Counted from the stretch's first letter, positions 1 through 9,314 are shown. The stretch: 64,000 bases of DNA from JAEINY01 sp942490535 (GCA_942490535.1 CALNXQ010000003.1:248001-312000); one strand, 5' to 3'. Numbers and translations are program-made. The notes: a model not told the origin generated them from the letters alone.

Positions 1-313
1 AAAAAAGAACGGAAATAAAAACAAGTGTCAAATGTTTCATCTTGGAAATGATTTATTAGAAGGGTAAAGATAGGAAAGCGTGGGTATTTCAGCTTATTCT
101 CCACCTCCCCGATACACCTGCCCAAGTCCCTAATCCGCTTATTTTCTGTTCACTTACAAATACACATGCACCTTCAATTTTATAAAAAGCGGTTTCTGCA
201 ACGGTTTGCGAAAACAGACATGCCCCAAAACCTCAACTATAACCGTTTTAATAAATACGATACCCCCTTTATACTACTTCCGGGGTTTTCAAACACTGAA
301 AAGAGTAACACAA
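1..313. other. Intergenic, no gene seen
   Basis: This is the downstream side of the minus-strand radical SAM gene that ends at 314. I see no open frame with coding character, no convincing hairpin followed by a T-run, and no RNA gene. The stretch is AT-rich with short homopolymers. Confidence 0.5.
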
Positions 314-2512
314 CTATAAAATAACCAATCCGCCTTCCCGCAACTGCGAAAAGGTGTAGCCATTGATGAAAACATCGAAATCACCCAGTTTATGTGTATC
401 AAAGCTAGCTCTAACCTGCTGCAATGTCTGTTGTTCTTTGGCTATTACCATCAGTTGAGGTAACAGTTGACACAACCACAGTCCCAATTCTTCTTTAACC
501 TTCAGGACCAACTCAGATTTTTTATTGGAGATGGTAAGTTCGGCCATCCGGGTTGTTTTTCCTTTTTTGGATTTGGAATAGAAGCGGGCCCGGGGGGTAT
601 TCCCCAACCAGATCCATTTATTTTTTTCGGCCAAAACAGTGCCTTGCTCATTGGTGAGAATCCGCTCAATGCAGTCGGATGGAATGGTGGTACGGGGCAC
701 TTTAAAATCGAACCATTCCTGCGGTTGATAATCAAAACAGACCCCATGCATGAAATTATACAGTGACTTGCGTAAACCCTCCCCAAACAATTCGTGGATG
801 GCCCCGGACGGATCCGTATGTTCCAGGTCATTATTGGCAAATGCCCCTTTTTCTGTGGTCAGGTTCTCGACCCTATATTTATCGGGATGTAATCCCACAT
901 CACTGTGGGCGGTCATGGCAAAGCGGTGCCAGAAACCGGAATGCAACACACCGGCTTCAAAGAGCTGACGGACCACTTCCAAAGCATCGATGGTCTCCTG
1001 GGCGGTTTGGGTGGGAAACCCATACATCAGATAAGCATGCACCATGATGCCCGATTGGGTAAAATGATCGGCCACACGCGTCACTTGCGCCACCGTCACA
1101 CCTTTATTGATGAGTTGAAGCAGGCGATCGGAAGCAACCTCTAAACCACCACTCACAGCTATGCACCCACTTTCCTTTAATAAACGACACAAATCCAAGG
1201 TGAAGCTCTTCTCAAACCGGATGTTGGTCCACCAGGTCACGGCTAAATCACGCCGGATGATTTCCAGGGCCAACTCTCGCAACAACGCCGGTGGGGCCGC
1301 TTCGTCAACAAAATGAAAACCATTACGGCCGGTCTGCTGAATAATCGTCTCCATGCGATCGACCAAATGCGCAATTTTATTGGGTTCATAGTGTCCGATG
1401 TAATCCAGAGATCCATCGCAAAAAGTACATTTCCCCCAGTAACAACCATGTGCCAGAGTCAGTTTATTCCAGCGGCCATCACTCCACAAGCGAAACATGG
1501 GATTGGCCACTTCTAAGACCGAAAGGTATAGATTCCAGGGAAGGTCGCTGTAATCGGGTGTTCCCACCCGGGCTTGCGGCACATCTGCATCATCGGATCC
1601 ATCGCAATAAACCACCTCATCCTTCACACGAATAAAAGCCCGTTTCAGTTTTTTTAGCTCGCGTTGCCCCTCAAGATGCTGCAGTAAATTATGCAAGGGT
1701 GCTTCGCCATCATCCAAAGTAATGAAATCGACATAATCAAAGACCCGTGGCTCTTTCAACTCACGCAGTTCGGTATTCACATACCCACCTCCCATGGTGA
1801 CACAGATGTGCGGATACTGTTTTTTTAGGTATTGCCCACAGCGTAAGGCACTGTATAGATTGCCCGGAAATGGCACCGATAAAGCAATCAGGGTGGGTTG
1901 ATACATGTCAATCTTTCCCTTCAGCAAATCAATTAATAATTGATCCATGTATGTGGGGCTTGCCAGCAATGCCTGATGCATTGCCTCAAATGAAGCTGCG
2001 GACCGGCCCAGGCGTTCAGCATACCGGCTGAACCCGAAATAGGGATCCATGGCTTCCACAATCAGATCTGACAAATCTTCTAAATAAAGTGTGGCCAGAT
2101 GCTTGGCTTTATCCTGCAAACCCATGGTTCCAAAGGACCACTCCAAATCTTCCACCTGATTAAACCGGGAAGCTTCGGGTAAGAGATTCCCTTCACAAAT
2201 GGCATGGGCTAAAAGGGCATTATTCCCCCTTAGAAAATCCACCACCGCCTCTACAGTGTTCAGATATTCGTTGCGAAGGTGAAGCATCCGCAAACTATTG
2301 CTGGATAAATCAGCAGATGCCATATCTATTTCATTAAACAAGCCCGTTAATCCATCACGCGAGAACAGTTTATTAATCACCTCTATTCCTAAATCGGCCT
2401 GCGCCGCTTCCACTCCCAGGGTATTTAAATACCCTTTCAGATAAGCTGTTGCCGGGTAAGCGGTATTTAACTGAGTAAACGGAGGCGTGATTAATAATAC
2501 GTTTTGTGACAC
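314..2512 (-). CDS. B12-binding-domain radical SAM protein
   Basis: This 732-residue protein has an N-terminal region (about residues 1-310) of the cobalamin-binding type found in B12-dependent radical SAM enzymes, opening with MSQNVLLITPPFTQ. The radical SAM core follows. Its cluster-binding cysteines are C357, C362 and C365 in HGCYWGKCTFC, so the spacing is CX4CX2C rather than the usual CX3CX2C. A GFHFVDEAAPP segment and a SGGLEVASDRLLQLINKGV segment fit the later barrel strands. Such enzymes use S-adenosylmethionine and often cobalamin for methylations or rearrangements, but the substrate cannot be told. It lies 135 bp downstream of recQ on the same strand. A cobalamin uptake operon at 13-16.7 kb could supply the cofactor. 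Family is sure, reaction unknown. Confidence 0.85.
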   Translation of the reverse strand: MSQNVLLITPPFTQLNTAYPATAYLKGYLNTLGVEAAQADLGIEVINKLFSRDGLTGLFNEIDMASADLSSNSLRMLHLRNEYLNTVEAVVDFLRGNNALLAHAICEGNLLPEASRFNQVEDLEWSFGTMGLQDKAKHLATLYLEDLSDLIVEAMDPYFGFSRYAERLGRSAASFEAMHQALLASPTYMDQLLIDLLKGKIDMYQPTLIALSVPFPGNLYSALRCGQYLKKQYPHICVTMGGGYVNTELRELKEPRVFDYVDFITLDDGEAPLHNLLQHLEGQRELKKLKRAFIRVKDEVVYCDGSDDADVPQARVGTPDYSDLPWNLYLSVLEVANPMFRLWSDGRWNKLTLAHGCYWGKCTFCDGSLDYIGHYEPNKIAHLVDRMETIIQQTGRNGFHFVDEAAPPALLRELALEIIRRDLAVTWWTNIRFEKSFTLDLCRLLKESGCIAVSGGLEVASDRLLQLINKGVTVAQVTRVADHFTQSGIMVHAYLMYGFPTQTAQETIDALEVVRQLFEAGVLHSGFWHRFAMTAHSDVGLHPDKYRVENLTTEKGAFANNDLEHTDPSGAIHELFGEGLRKSLYNFMHGVCFDYQPQEWFDFKVPRTTIPSDCIERILTNEQGTVLAEKNKWIWLGNTPRARFYSKSKKGKTTRMAELTISNKKSELVLKVKEELGLWLCQLLPQLMVIAKEQQTLQQVRASFDTHKLGDFDVFINGYTFSQLREGGLVIL

Positions 2513-2647
2513 GGTGGTGTTTTTAGTTAAAGGGCAAAATTAAACAATAAATGAGAAATTCTATCTATTGCAACGCTTCCGCGCTTCAACAACCGAAAGC
2601 GATGGCCTTCTCCATCCATAAGTACCTGCCATGAAATTACTCCCTCA

Positions 2648-4567
2648 TCAATCATTGAGCATGCGTTCCACCGCCGTTCTCACCTCCTGATACCGGTATT
2701 GTTCCAACTTACCAAAACCCGCCAATTGACGGGCTTTTAGTTTGGTAAACAAGGGGGATGTGATGCCACATAAAAAGCGGGTTAACAATGTAACAGAAAC
2801 ATCCTTTGGGGCCTTTTCCTCCAAGGGCCGTATGAGTGAAGCCAAATCACAGGACGCCAGGGGTGGTATGTCAATTGAGTACTGCAATTGGGCTCTACCG
2901 GATTGGCACACCGAACAATGCCCACACTGAGCCCATTCATGGGTTTCACCAAAATAGTGCGACAAAGCTTTGGACAGGCATTGATCGGCACTAAAGAAGG
3001 TAATCATTTGCTGAATCCGACTCACCTCGGCTTCCTCCTTACTGGCAAAGCGATCATAGAGTTGATTGGTCATTGCCTCCAGATCAAAGCCAGGATTGGT
3101 CACTTCAAACACATCAATCATTTGTTTCGCTTCCAGTTCAATCCATCCCTGCTCATCAAAGTACTCCAGGGCTGCAGCAATGCGCTTTCGATCGGTCGGA
3201 TAATTGGCCACAATGGTATCAAAATCCACGGTGGTCCATAACCGGGCCTTTTGCGAATGCTTAAAAATTGCTGCAATGAATGCCTGTCGCTCCGTCTTAA
3301 AGGATTGAATGATGACTTCTTCCGGTCGCAGGCATTTGATGCGATAACTGCCAAAATAACTGTACAAGGGCTTGATGATCCCTTCTGTCTCCAGATACAC
3401 CAATAGTGTTTTTAAAGGCAACTGCCGGATGTTGGTGCCATTGGACAGTTGCAATAGCTTAATTTCCCAGGTATCACCTGCCTCCTTAATTTTCTGCAAT
3501 ACCTTTAGAAGGCTATGGTGCTCAGGCGTGTCACCATACACAAAATTCTCCAACACATTAACCCCATCCAGATTCCCCAATAAAATGCAATCACTGATTT
3601 GTCCATCACGACCAGCCCGACCTATTTCCTGACTGTAATTCTCAATGGATTTGGGCAAATCGTAATGAATCACCCGGCGTATATCACCTTTATCGATACC
3701 CATCCCAAAGGCAATGGTCGCAACAATCACCGGTGTTTTTCCGGCCATGAAATCAGCTTGAATGCGCTCCCGCTCCTCATTTTTCATGCCCGCATGATAA
3801 GCGGTAGCAGGAATGCCAGCTCGCACCAGTTGGGTGGCGACTTCTTCCGCTGTTTTTTGCAAGGTCACATACACAATGATGGCTGCCTCCGGTTCATTTT
3901 TAATCAGCTTGAGCAAGGCAGTTGATTTTTCAGATTCCGCCACCGGTTTCACCTGTAAATGCAAATTAGGCCGATGAAAGCCGGTTAACGTGACGTGCTG
4001 TGGTTTCAAATTAAACGCGCTGCACATATCTTTAATCACTTTTGGCGTGGCCGTGGCTGTCAGCAAAAGGACTTGGGGTATTTTAAATTCGGAGCGATAC
4101 GCCGGTAATTTTAAATAATCGGGCCGAAAGTTATGGCCCCATTCGGAGATACAATGCGCCTCATCGACCACTAGCAAGGAAATGGCCACACTGGATAGAA
4201 ACTGCCGGAAACGCTCATTCTTGAAACGCTCCACGGAGATCATGAGAATTTTAATTTTACCACTTTTCACATCGCTCTGAATGGCTCGCAGCTCATCATA
4301 AGTCAATGTAGAATCGATGCGCGCTGCCGGAATGCCCTTTTTATTGAGAAACTCCAGCTGATCGCTAATCAAAGCCAGTAGTGGCGACACCACCAGTGTT
4401 AAATGCGGCAAACACATGGCTGACAGTTGGTAACAAAGCGACTTACCGGAACCCGTGGGAAAAATGGCGGCCGCAGAGTGTCCATCTGCTATATTGGTAA
4501 CAACCTCTTCCTGACCTGGATTAAAAGTCTCGAAGCCGAAATAGTACTGGAGTTTATCGTGTATCAT
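2648..4567 (-). CDS. recQ: RecQ-family ATP-dependent DNA helicase
   Basis: This is a 639-residue 3'-5' DNA helicase of the RecQ family, acting in recombination and fork repair. The Walker A motif FPTGSGKS is at about residues 36-43 and the DEAH box (VVDEAHCISEWGHNFRPDY) at 135-138. Motif VI is IGRAGRDG. A RecQ zinc-binding domain is shown by the cysteines of CLSKALSHYF and CGHCSVCQ near residue 540, followed by a winged-helix-like stretch. The C-terminal 80 residues do not look like a clear HRDC domain, so this is a shorter RecQ form. The ATG at 4567 gives the normal RecQ N-terminus ending in FNPGQEEV. It is the first gene of a possible two-gene minus-strand unit with the radical SAM gene. 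Confidence 0.93.
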   Translation of the reverse strand: MIHDKLQYYFGFETFNPGQEEVVTNIADGHSAAAIFPTGSGKSLCYQLSAMCLPHLTLVVSPLLALISDQLEFLNKKGIPAARIDSTLTYDELRAIQSDVKSGKIKILMISVERFKNERFRQFLSSVAISLLVVDEAHCISEWGHNFRPDYLKLPAYRSEFKIPQVLLLTATATPKVIKDMCSAFNLKPQHVTLTGFHRPNLHLQVKPVAESEKSTALLKLIKNEPEAAIIVYVTLQKTAEEVATQLVRAGIPATAYHAGMKNEERERIQADFMAGKTPVIVATIAFGMGIDKGDIRRVIHYDLPKSIENYSQEIGRAGRDGQISDCILLGNLDGVNVLENFVYGDTPEHHSLLKVLQKIKEAGDTWEIKLLQLSNGTNIRQLPLKTLLVYLETEGIIKPLYSYFGSYRIKCLRPEEVIIQSFKTERQAFIAAIFKHSQKARLWTTVDFDTIVANYPTDRKRIAAALEYFDEQGWIELEAKQMIDVFEVTNPGFDLEAMTNQLYDRFASKEEAEVSRIQQMITFFSADQCLSKALSHYFGETHEWAQCGHCSVCQSGRAQLQYSIDIPPLASCDLASLIRPLEEKAPKDVSVTLLTRFLCGITSPLFTKLKARQLAGFGKLEQYRYQEVRTAVERMLND

Positions 4568-4759
4568 AGTATGTCAATGAAAACGCAAAAGTACAGGTTT
4601 AGGACAGAGCATTCAAAAAAAAGAGGCTTTGCCACGGAAAACCCTTCATCAAGGGTACACTCCAATAGCAATGATGGAATAATTTCTGTTTTCCTCTTCC
4701 CTACTTGCTATTCGCGATTAATTCCTTAATTTTAGTAGCATCAAACCCAATCCTCCTCC

Positions 4760-5278
4760 ATGGCCGTTATCACGGATATACAGTTACGTCCTCTAAAATT
4801 AGCTGATGCTGATGCGATGGCACAGTTTGCCAATAACAACAAAGTGCAAATTAACTTACGCGATAATCTGCCACTACCGTATACCACCGAAAATGCACAT
4901 TCCTTCATCAGCAATACGCAAAATCAACAACCCGCTCTTCATTTTGCCATTGAATACAACGGCCAGTTCGCCGGAGTCGTCGGATTACTGCTACATACCG
5001 ATAGTGTTCTTAAATCGGCCGAGGTGGGCTATTGGATTGGGGAGCCCTTCTGGGGGAAAGGCATTGCCACCCGCGTACTGCATTCAATGACCCAACTGGG
5101 CTTTCGCCGGCTTAAATTGAATCGATTATTCGCCGGTGTATTTGAATGGAACAAAGCCGGTATGCGGGTACTGGAAAAATGTGGTTATCAACTGGAAGGG
5201 ATCTCCTATAAACACATTCGAAAAAACGGGCAGTTGGTGGATGAATACTGGTATGGCAGGACATCCACTTTTTATTAG
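4760..5278 (+). CDS. GNAT acetyltransferase, RimJ/RimL type
   Basis: This 172-residue protein is a GCN5-related N-acetyltransferase resembling the RimJ/RimL subgroup. It starts with IQLRPLKLADADAMAQFANN, has the strand VGYWIGEPFWGKGIATRVL that carries the acetyl-CoA pyrophosphate loop (W-G-K-G-I-A), and ends with RLFAGVFEWNKAGMRVLEKCGYQLEG, the usual acceptor-side strand-helix. The family moves acetyl from acetyl-CoA to an amine, either a protein N-terminus or a small molecule, and the substrate cannot be predicted. It is the first of two convergently unrelated GNAT genes in the window (the other is at 7576-8127). It stands alone on the plus strand, with an independent promoter before the next gene. 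Confidence 0.88.
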   Translation: MAVITDIQLRPLKLADADAMAQFANNNKVQINLRDNLPLPYTTENAHSFISNTQNQQPALHFAIEYNGQFAGVVGLLLHTDSVLKSAEVGYWIGEPFWGKGIATRVLHSMTQLGFRRLKLNRLFAGVFEWNKAGMRVLEKCGYQLEGISYKHIRKNGQLVDEYWYGRTSTFY

Positions 5279-5317
5279 CGCCTACCATTAGCATCCAGCC
5301 ATTAGCTAATGGCTTGC

Positions 5318-5348
5318 TTTGCAACTTCGGGCATAACCTGTATCTTCG
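5318..5348 (+). promoter_or_regulatory. Bacteroidota-type promoter of the DMT exporter
   Basis: A -33 element TTTG (5318-5321) and a -7 element TATCTTCG (5341-5348, one mismatch to TAnnTTTG) are separated by 19 bp. Transcription would start about 5355. This supports the ATG at 5365 as the start of the exporter and rules out the upstream in-frame TTG at 5314, which lies inside the promoter. Confidence 0.6.
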
Positions 5349-5364
5349 CCCGCAAATTGGTTGC

Positions 5365-6231
5365 ATGAAACGAACAGGAACCGCCTACGGCATTACGCTT
5401 ATGATCTTATCGGTGGTGGCATTTGCCATCATGGCTACGCTGGTTAAATCCATGGCACATGTCAGCACCTACGTCACTGTTTTTATGCGCTTTTCGGTAG
5501 GTGTGGGGATGCTGAGTATCCTGGCATTAATGCGCAAAATTGACTTGTCCTTTGTGCGCAGTCCGTTGTTGTTATTGCGGGGCATTACAGGCACCGCTTC
5601 AGTGGCTTTGTTTTACCTGGCCATTGTGAAAATCGGCATGGGTAAAGGATCGGTTTACTCCTACTCCTATCCTGTTTTTGCCTCTCTGTTAAGCGCCATT
5701 GTGCTAAAAGAGCGTATCTCATCGGCCAAATGGTTATTGATACTCTCGGCCTTTGTTGGTATTGTGTTGGTGTCGTTAAGAGCTGGTGGTGATGACGGCT
5801 GGACCTTCAGCATCTGGGATCTACTGGCTATGCTAAGTGCCTTTACCAATGCCATTTCCATCCTTATCGTTAAAAAATTACATGGCACGGATAGCTCCTA
5901 TGCCATCTTCTTTGCGCAAAGTATTGTGGGCTTCTGGATCTTCATCATTCCTGCCAACTTACCGCAATTGACCGGACCGGTATCGGGCAGTTACATCCTT
6001 ATACTCATTGGTATTGCTTCTGCCTTTGCTCAATTGCTCAATACTGAAGGCTACCGCCATGTGTCCATTGCCACGGGCTCCCCTTTTCACATGCTCATTC
6101 CGGTGGTGAATGTAGCCATCGGGGTACTGGTGTTTGGTGAGGTGTTCTCTTCCCTGGAGATCATTGGATCAGGCTTGGTAGTGGTTTCATGTTTGAGTAT
6201 TATGCTTTTAAATGCCCGACAAAAGCACTGA
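5365..6231 (+). CDS. DMT-superfamily (EamA) inner-membrane transporter
   Basis: This 288-residue protein has about ten hydrophobic segments in two EamA repeats, the fold of drug/metabolite exporters in the inner membrane. The first repeat begins GTAYGITLMILSVVAFAIMA and includes LLLRGITGTASVALFYLAIV. The second begins DLLAMLSAFTNAISILIVKK and ends with VFGEVFSSLEIIGSGLVVV, the typical last-helix signature. The substrate is unknown; relatives export amino acids, nucleosides or S-adenosylmethionine. The ATG at 5365 was chosen because a promoter sits at 5318-5348. It is a single-gene transcript between a GNAT gene on the same strand and an oppositely oriented secreted protein gene. Confidence 0.88.
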   Translation: MKRTGTAYGITLMILSVVAFAIMATLVKSMAHVSTYVTVFMRFSVGVGMLSILALMRKIDLSFVRSPLLLLRGITGTASVALFYLAIVKIGMGKGSVYSYSYPVFASLLSAIVLKERISSAKWLLILSAFVGIVLVSLRAGGDDGWTFSIWDLLAMLSAFTNAISILIVKKLHGTDSSYAIFFAQSIVGFWIFIIPANLPQLTGPVSGSYILILIGIASAFAQLLNTEGYRHVSIATGSPFHMLIPVVNVAIGVLVFGEVFSSLEIIGSGLVVVSCLSIMLLNARQKH

Positions 6232-6283
6232 AAAACCATTGTGACGCCGGGAGCTGAACATACCCCGGCGTGATAAAAAACCA

Positions 6284-7372
6284 CTAATCGATTGGTTCGC
6301 AGGAACGCTCAATCATTCGTAAAAAGGACTTCGTATCTCTTATTTCATTGTAAAAGGCCTCCACATAATACTCGACTATACTCTGCTCGCGCTTGGTCAG
6401 ATAATTAAATCGCCTGATTTCATCCATTATTTTGGCTTGAGTAGCAGTAAACAGCGTCAGCGTTTTAAGTGTTTCCTCACTCACTTCCCAGCAAAAACCT
6501 AAATAATCGCGCTCCACCACTGTCTCGGCAACGGACCACTCCTGGGGAATGGCGTAATCGGTGTTCACCAATCCAGAATAATCAAAATCGTGCGGCACCA
6601 CATTTAACTCGCGCCTAAACGGATCATTACTTTTAAAGAATTTAAGGTTATGGCCGGCTGAGAGCCGCCAATCCGTATTGCCTATCATATAATTAAAAAC
6701 GGCAATGCGATCCAGGTCCTCTCGCACATAATTGTATGGTTTGAGTCCTTTCACCTCCACTTCCAGACATTCCTGACGTTGAGCAAGGAGCTTAACCGGC
6801 TCAATTAAAAATCCATACTTCGTAAAATGCAATTGCTTTTTACCGGTATCTTCATAGCTTATCCGTACCAATCGAACCTTAAAACTATTTTCCGTCAATA
6901 GATTATAAATGCGGTAGGCCAGGTATTCTTTCAAGACATATTGCTCATAGAGTTTGGATGACTTGCAATGGGTCACTAGTTTTATTTTAGTGATGGCCTC
7001 TGCATCCTTCCCTTTCATAGAGTCGGTTTTAAAATTCAGATGAATGGGTGGAAAATAACAGAATTGTTTTCTGAAATTACCTCTGGATTTCAAACGGATG
7101 CTTTTAACTATTGAATCGGACTTATCGGGATAAATAACGAGCTCTGCCGGAAAGTAGCGTTCCTCCTGTTTGGCTTTGGTTTTCATGAACGCTGTAATAT
7201 CATAGCGCAGTGTGATGTGCAACAAAGCTGTGTCTTCAAAAAAATGAGTTTCACAAGCCAAAGTATCACTCACTGGTGAGACGTAAACTGCATCGGAAGG
7301 ATAGAAAGCCACCGCCTGTGTGTGAAGAAACAGATTTGAAAGAAGACAAACGAGTAGCAATCGGTATTTCAT
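6284..7372 (-). CDS. Secreted protein of unknown function, faint CotH-kinase resemblance
   Basis: This 362-residue protein starts at ATG 7372, giving a signal peptide (MKYRLLLVCLLSNLFLHTQA) cut before VAFYPSDAVYV. A longer reading frame to 7432 would bury the signal peptide and is rejected. Visible motifs are RLKSRGNFRKQFCYFPPIHL near residue 100, KIKLVTHCKSSKLYEQYVLKE, a GFLIEP strand, IAVFNYMIGNTDWRLSAGHN and NVVPHDFDYSGLVNTDYA. The order of an R-G-N loop, an L-x-E-Y-L-A-Y-R helix, and later N-x-D-W and D-F-D residues recalls CotH-type spore-coat kinases, but I cannot prove homology. It would act in the periplasm or outside the cell. It is a single gene with no informative neighbours. Confidence 0.7.
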   Translation of the reverse strand: MKYRLLLVCLLSNLFLHTQAVAFYPSDAVYVSPVSDTLACETHFFEDTALLHITLRYDITAFMKTKAKQEERYFPAELVIYPDKSDSIVKSIRLKSRGNFRKQFCYFPPIHLNFKTDSMKGKDAEAITKIKLVTHCKSSKLYEQYVLKEYLAYRIYNLLTENSFKVRLVRISYEDTGKKQLHFTKYGFLIEPVKLLAQRQECLEVEVKGLKPYNYVREDLDRIAVFNYMIGNTDWRLSAGHNLKFFKSNDPFRRELNVVPHDFDYSGLVNTDYAIPQEWSVAETVVERDYLGFCWEVSEETLKTLTLFTATQAKIMDEIRRFNYLTKREQSIVEYYVEAFYNEIRDTKSFLRMIERSCEPID

Positions 7373-7575
7373 GATGAATGCGCTTAGTGATCCTAAAATA
7401 CTAAAAAAATCCAAGACGTTCTGCACAATCATTCACGGAACAATGCGGATCTACAAACAACCTGTTAAAAAGCGTGAACAGTACGGAAAAGATCTGCTCA
7501 CTAAATTACCAATTGTATCCCGGGCAATTAAAAACTACCACCCTTTTGTATATTATATCGACCCCAAAGGATACT

Positions 7576-8127
7576 TTAAGTCAAACGCCACTCCCGCCTC
7601 AGCACGGCATACACCAAATCATCCACCCACTGTCCATTGAGGAAGATACTCTCGCGAAAATGCGCTTCCTTGCGAAAACCCAGGCGTTCCACCAAGGCAA
7701 TGGAGGCCGAGTTCTGAGGATCAATGGACGTGACAATGCGATGCTTGTTTAAGGTATCAAACAAATAAGTGATAATGACTTTTAATGCTTCGGTGGCATA
7801 ACCGTTGCCATGACAATCTTTTCGTAGCGTGCAACCTAATTCTACTTGCTGGTTGTCCGCATCCTGAAAGTGAATGCCCACATCCCCAATGATACGATGG
7901 GAAGCTGACTCCAGGATTACCATTTGAAACCAGGTATGCGGCTGGTTGATGACAGACGCCACCTTTTGTTGCACAAAATCCATGGTTTCTTCCACACTTT
8001 GAGGAATCCACCCCTGGTATTGGTTGGTTTGGGCATCGGACCGGTAAGCAAACAGGGCTGGCACATCGGCTACCTCAACAGGGCGCAGCAACAGGCGGGG
8101 GGTATTTAGTTGGAGATTTGAATTCAT
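7576..8127 (-). CDS. GNAT acetyltransferase, RimJ/RimL type
   Basis: This 183-residue N-acetyltransferase begins LNTPRLLLRPVEVADVPALFAYR, the standard RimJ/RimL opening. The acetyl-CoA loop is in ELGCTLRKDCHGNGYATEALKVI (G-N-G-Y-A-T) at about residues 95-115. The terminal strand-helix is IDPQNSASIALVERLGFRKEAHFRES. It most resembles cytoplasmic acetyltransferases of the ribosomal-protein type, but many members act on antibiotics or small amines. The start at 8127 keeps the conserved opening. Upstream lies an intergenic region holding a 22-bp repeat array. Confidence 0.88.
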   Translation of the reverse strand: MNSNLQLNTPRLLLRPVEVADVPALFAYRSDAQTNQYQGWIPQSVEETMDFVQQKVASVINQPHTWFQMVILESASHRIIGDVGIHFQDADNQQVELGCTLRKDCHGNGYATEALKVIITYLFDTLNKHRIVTSIDPQNSASIALVERLGFRKEAHFRESIFLNGQWVDDLVYAVLRREWRLT

Positions 8128-8407
8128 AACTTATTCTTGGAACACAATACTACTCCAAAAATATATCATAATAGAGACCTACTTTAGGGTCTTTCTGCTG
8201 GTCTTCCTATATTATTTGGCAGGATCTTGTTTTTGGACTCAATGGATTAACGATTTGTGATTTAAGAATTCGGCACTCGTCAGTTGTTGACGCTGTTCAT
8301 TATTTGGTTTTGGCTCGTCCAGGATAGGATAAAAAAGAAAGATCCGACCGGATTTTCCTCCTTGCACGGGGCCTGTAAAGGCAGATCACGCCTGTCTTTG
8401 AAGCAAC

Positions 8408-8573
8408 TCACAGCAGCGGCGCAGGCAAAGCACGTGTGAGCTGCCTCCAAATCACGTGTGCTTTGACTTAAAACCACACGTGGTTTGAATGAAAATCACG
8501 TGTGACTCGGGTGCAAACCACACGTGGTTTCGGTCGAAATGACGCGTGACTTCGATGGAAAGCCCGTGTGACT
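8408..8573. repeat. Tandem array of seven 22-bp CACGTG-centred dyads
   Basis: Seven units of exactly 22 bp start at 8430, 8452, 8474, 8496, 8518, 8540 and 8562. Each opens with a ten-base near-palindrome: GCACGTGTGA, TCACGTGTGC, CCACACGTGG, TCACGTGTGA, CCACACGTGG, TGACGCGTGA, GCCCGTGTGA. Most units end in AAA. Dyad centres fall at 8434.5 and every 22 bp thereafter. Units 3 and 5 share the 16-mer AAACCACACGTGGTTT, exactly 44 bp apart. A degenerate eighth copy may begin at 8408 (TCACAGCAGC). The array lies between the 3' end of the alkD-like gene and the 5' side of the GNAT gene, both minus strand. The spacing of about two helical turns would suit a protein-binding array. Confidence 0.9.
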
Positions 8574-8588
8574 CTAGAAAGCCTCGCA

Positions 8589-9284
8589 TCAATTCTTCGT
8601 CCCTTTTTCCAGCTTGTGCGTCACTTCGCGTAACACCCGTTTGTGCAAACGGTGTGAATATTGATTCACAAAGTCAATAACGGGTTGCTTGTCCCGCTTG
8701 GCCAATTCGCGCAAAGCCCATGAGAGTGCTTTGTTCATCATGTCGGCATGATCATCGACCGCCAGCTCGCAAATTTCCAAAGTTTGTTTGGCATCCCCGG
8801 TTCCCCCTCGTGCTTTCTGATTGAGTGCCACGGTAGCCACTACGCCCACCCGTCGAATCCAGAAATCAGCCGATTTCAGATAGTTTTTTATTTTACTGTT
8901 ATCGATAATTTGCTCCTGCCAGGCCACGCCAACAATCATGGATCCAAAATAATCAACGGCCACCCAGTTATCCAGGTGAATGCCCATTTCATCAATATCC
9001 GCTTCGGTGAGTTGGCACAGACTCTTTTTTTCTCTCCCAATAAATTCATAGGCCAACTGCTGGCACTCCAATATATGGGTTCGAATCAATGCTTTGGTCA
9101 ATTCAATTTTCTCCCGCTCAGAAAAGCTTTTAGTTTGTGCTTTCACTTCTTTTAATACCTCTTTCAAATGGGCATTGGTCACACCAATCACGCGCGAGTT
9201 GGTGGGGTAGGATGTGGCTGCAAACTTCTGTCGAGCCGGATCGGCATGGGATTCGAGGGCGGAAATAATGTCAGGAATTATCAT
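8589..9284 (-). CDS. AlkD-like HEAT-repeat DNA alkylation repair protein
   Basis: This 231-residue protein belongs to the DNA alkylation repair family (AlkC/AlkD, PF08713 type), all-helical HEAT-like glycosylases that remove N3- and N7-alkylated purines. The residues matching the AlkD active site are visible: W107 and D111 in DNWVAVDYFG with the right spacing of four, the strand FWIRRVGVVATVAL with W142 and R144/R145, and W189 in ALSWALRELAKRD. Length matches the family. It is cytoplasmic and acts alone. The stop lies 16 bp from the 22-bp repeat array at 8408-8573. The ATG at 9284 gives a full N-terminal helix. Confidence 0.88.
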   Translation of the reverse strand: MIIPDIISALESHADPARQKFAATSYPTNSRVIGVTNAHLKEVLKEVKAQTKSFSEREKIELTKALIRTHILECQQLAYEFIGREKKSLCQLTEADIDEMGIHLDNWVAVDYFGSMIVGVAWQEQIIDNSKIKNYLKSADFWIRRVGVVATVALNQKARGGTGDAKQTLEICELAVDDHADMMNKALSWALRELAKRDKQPVIDFVNQYSHRLHKRVLREVTHKLEKGTKN

Positions 9285-9314
9285 TAGATGAATGATACTT
9301 TTGGGTTTTACAGG

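Noticed and set aside
750..1635. Plus-strand frames opposite the radical SAM gene
   Set aside because: They are antisense shadows of a strongly supported coding region; similar shadows oppose recQ, purL and the susC genes.
8280..8477. 65-residue minus-strand frame
   Set aside because: It covers part of the 22-bp repeat array and has no protein-like domains; best seen as noncoding.
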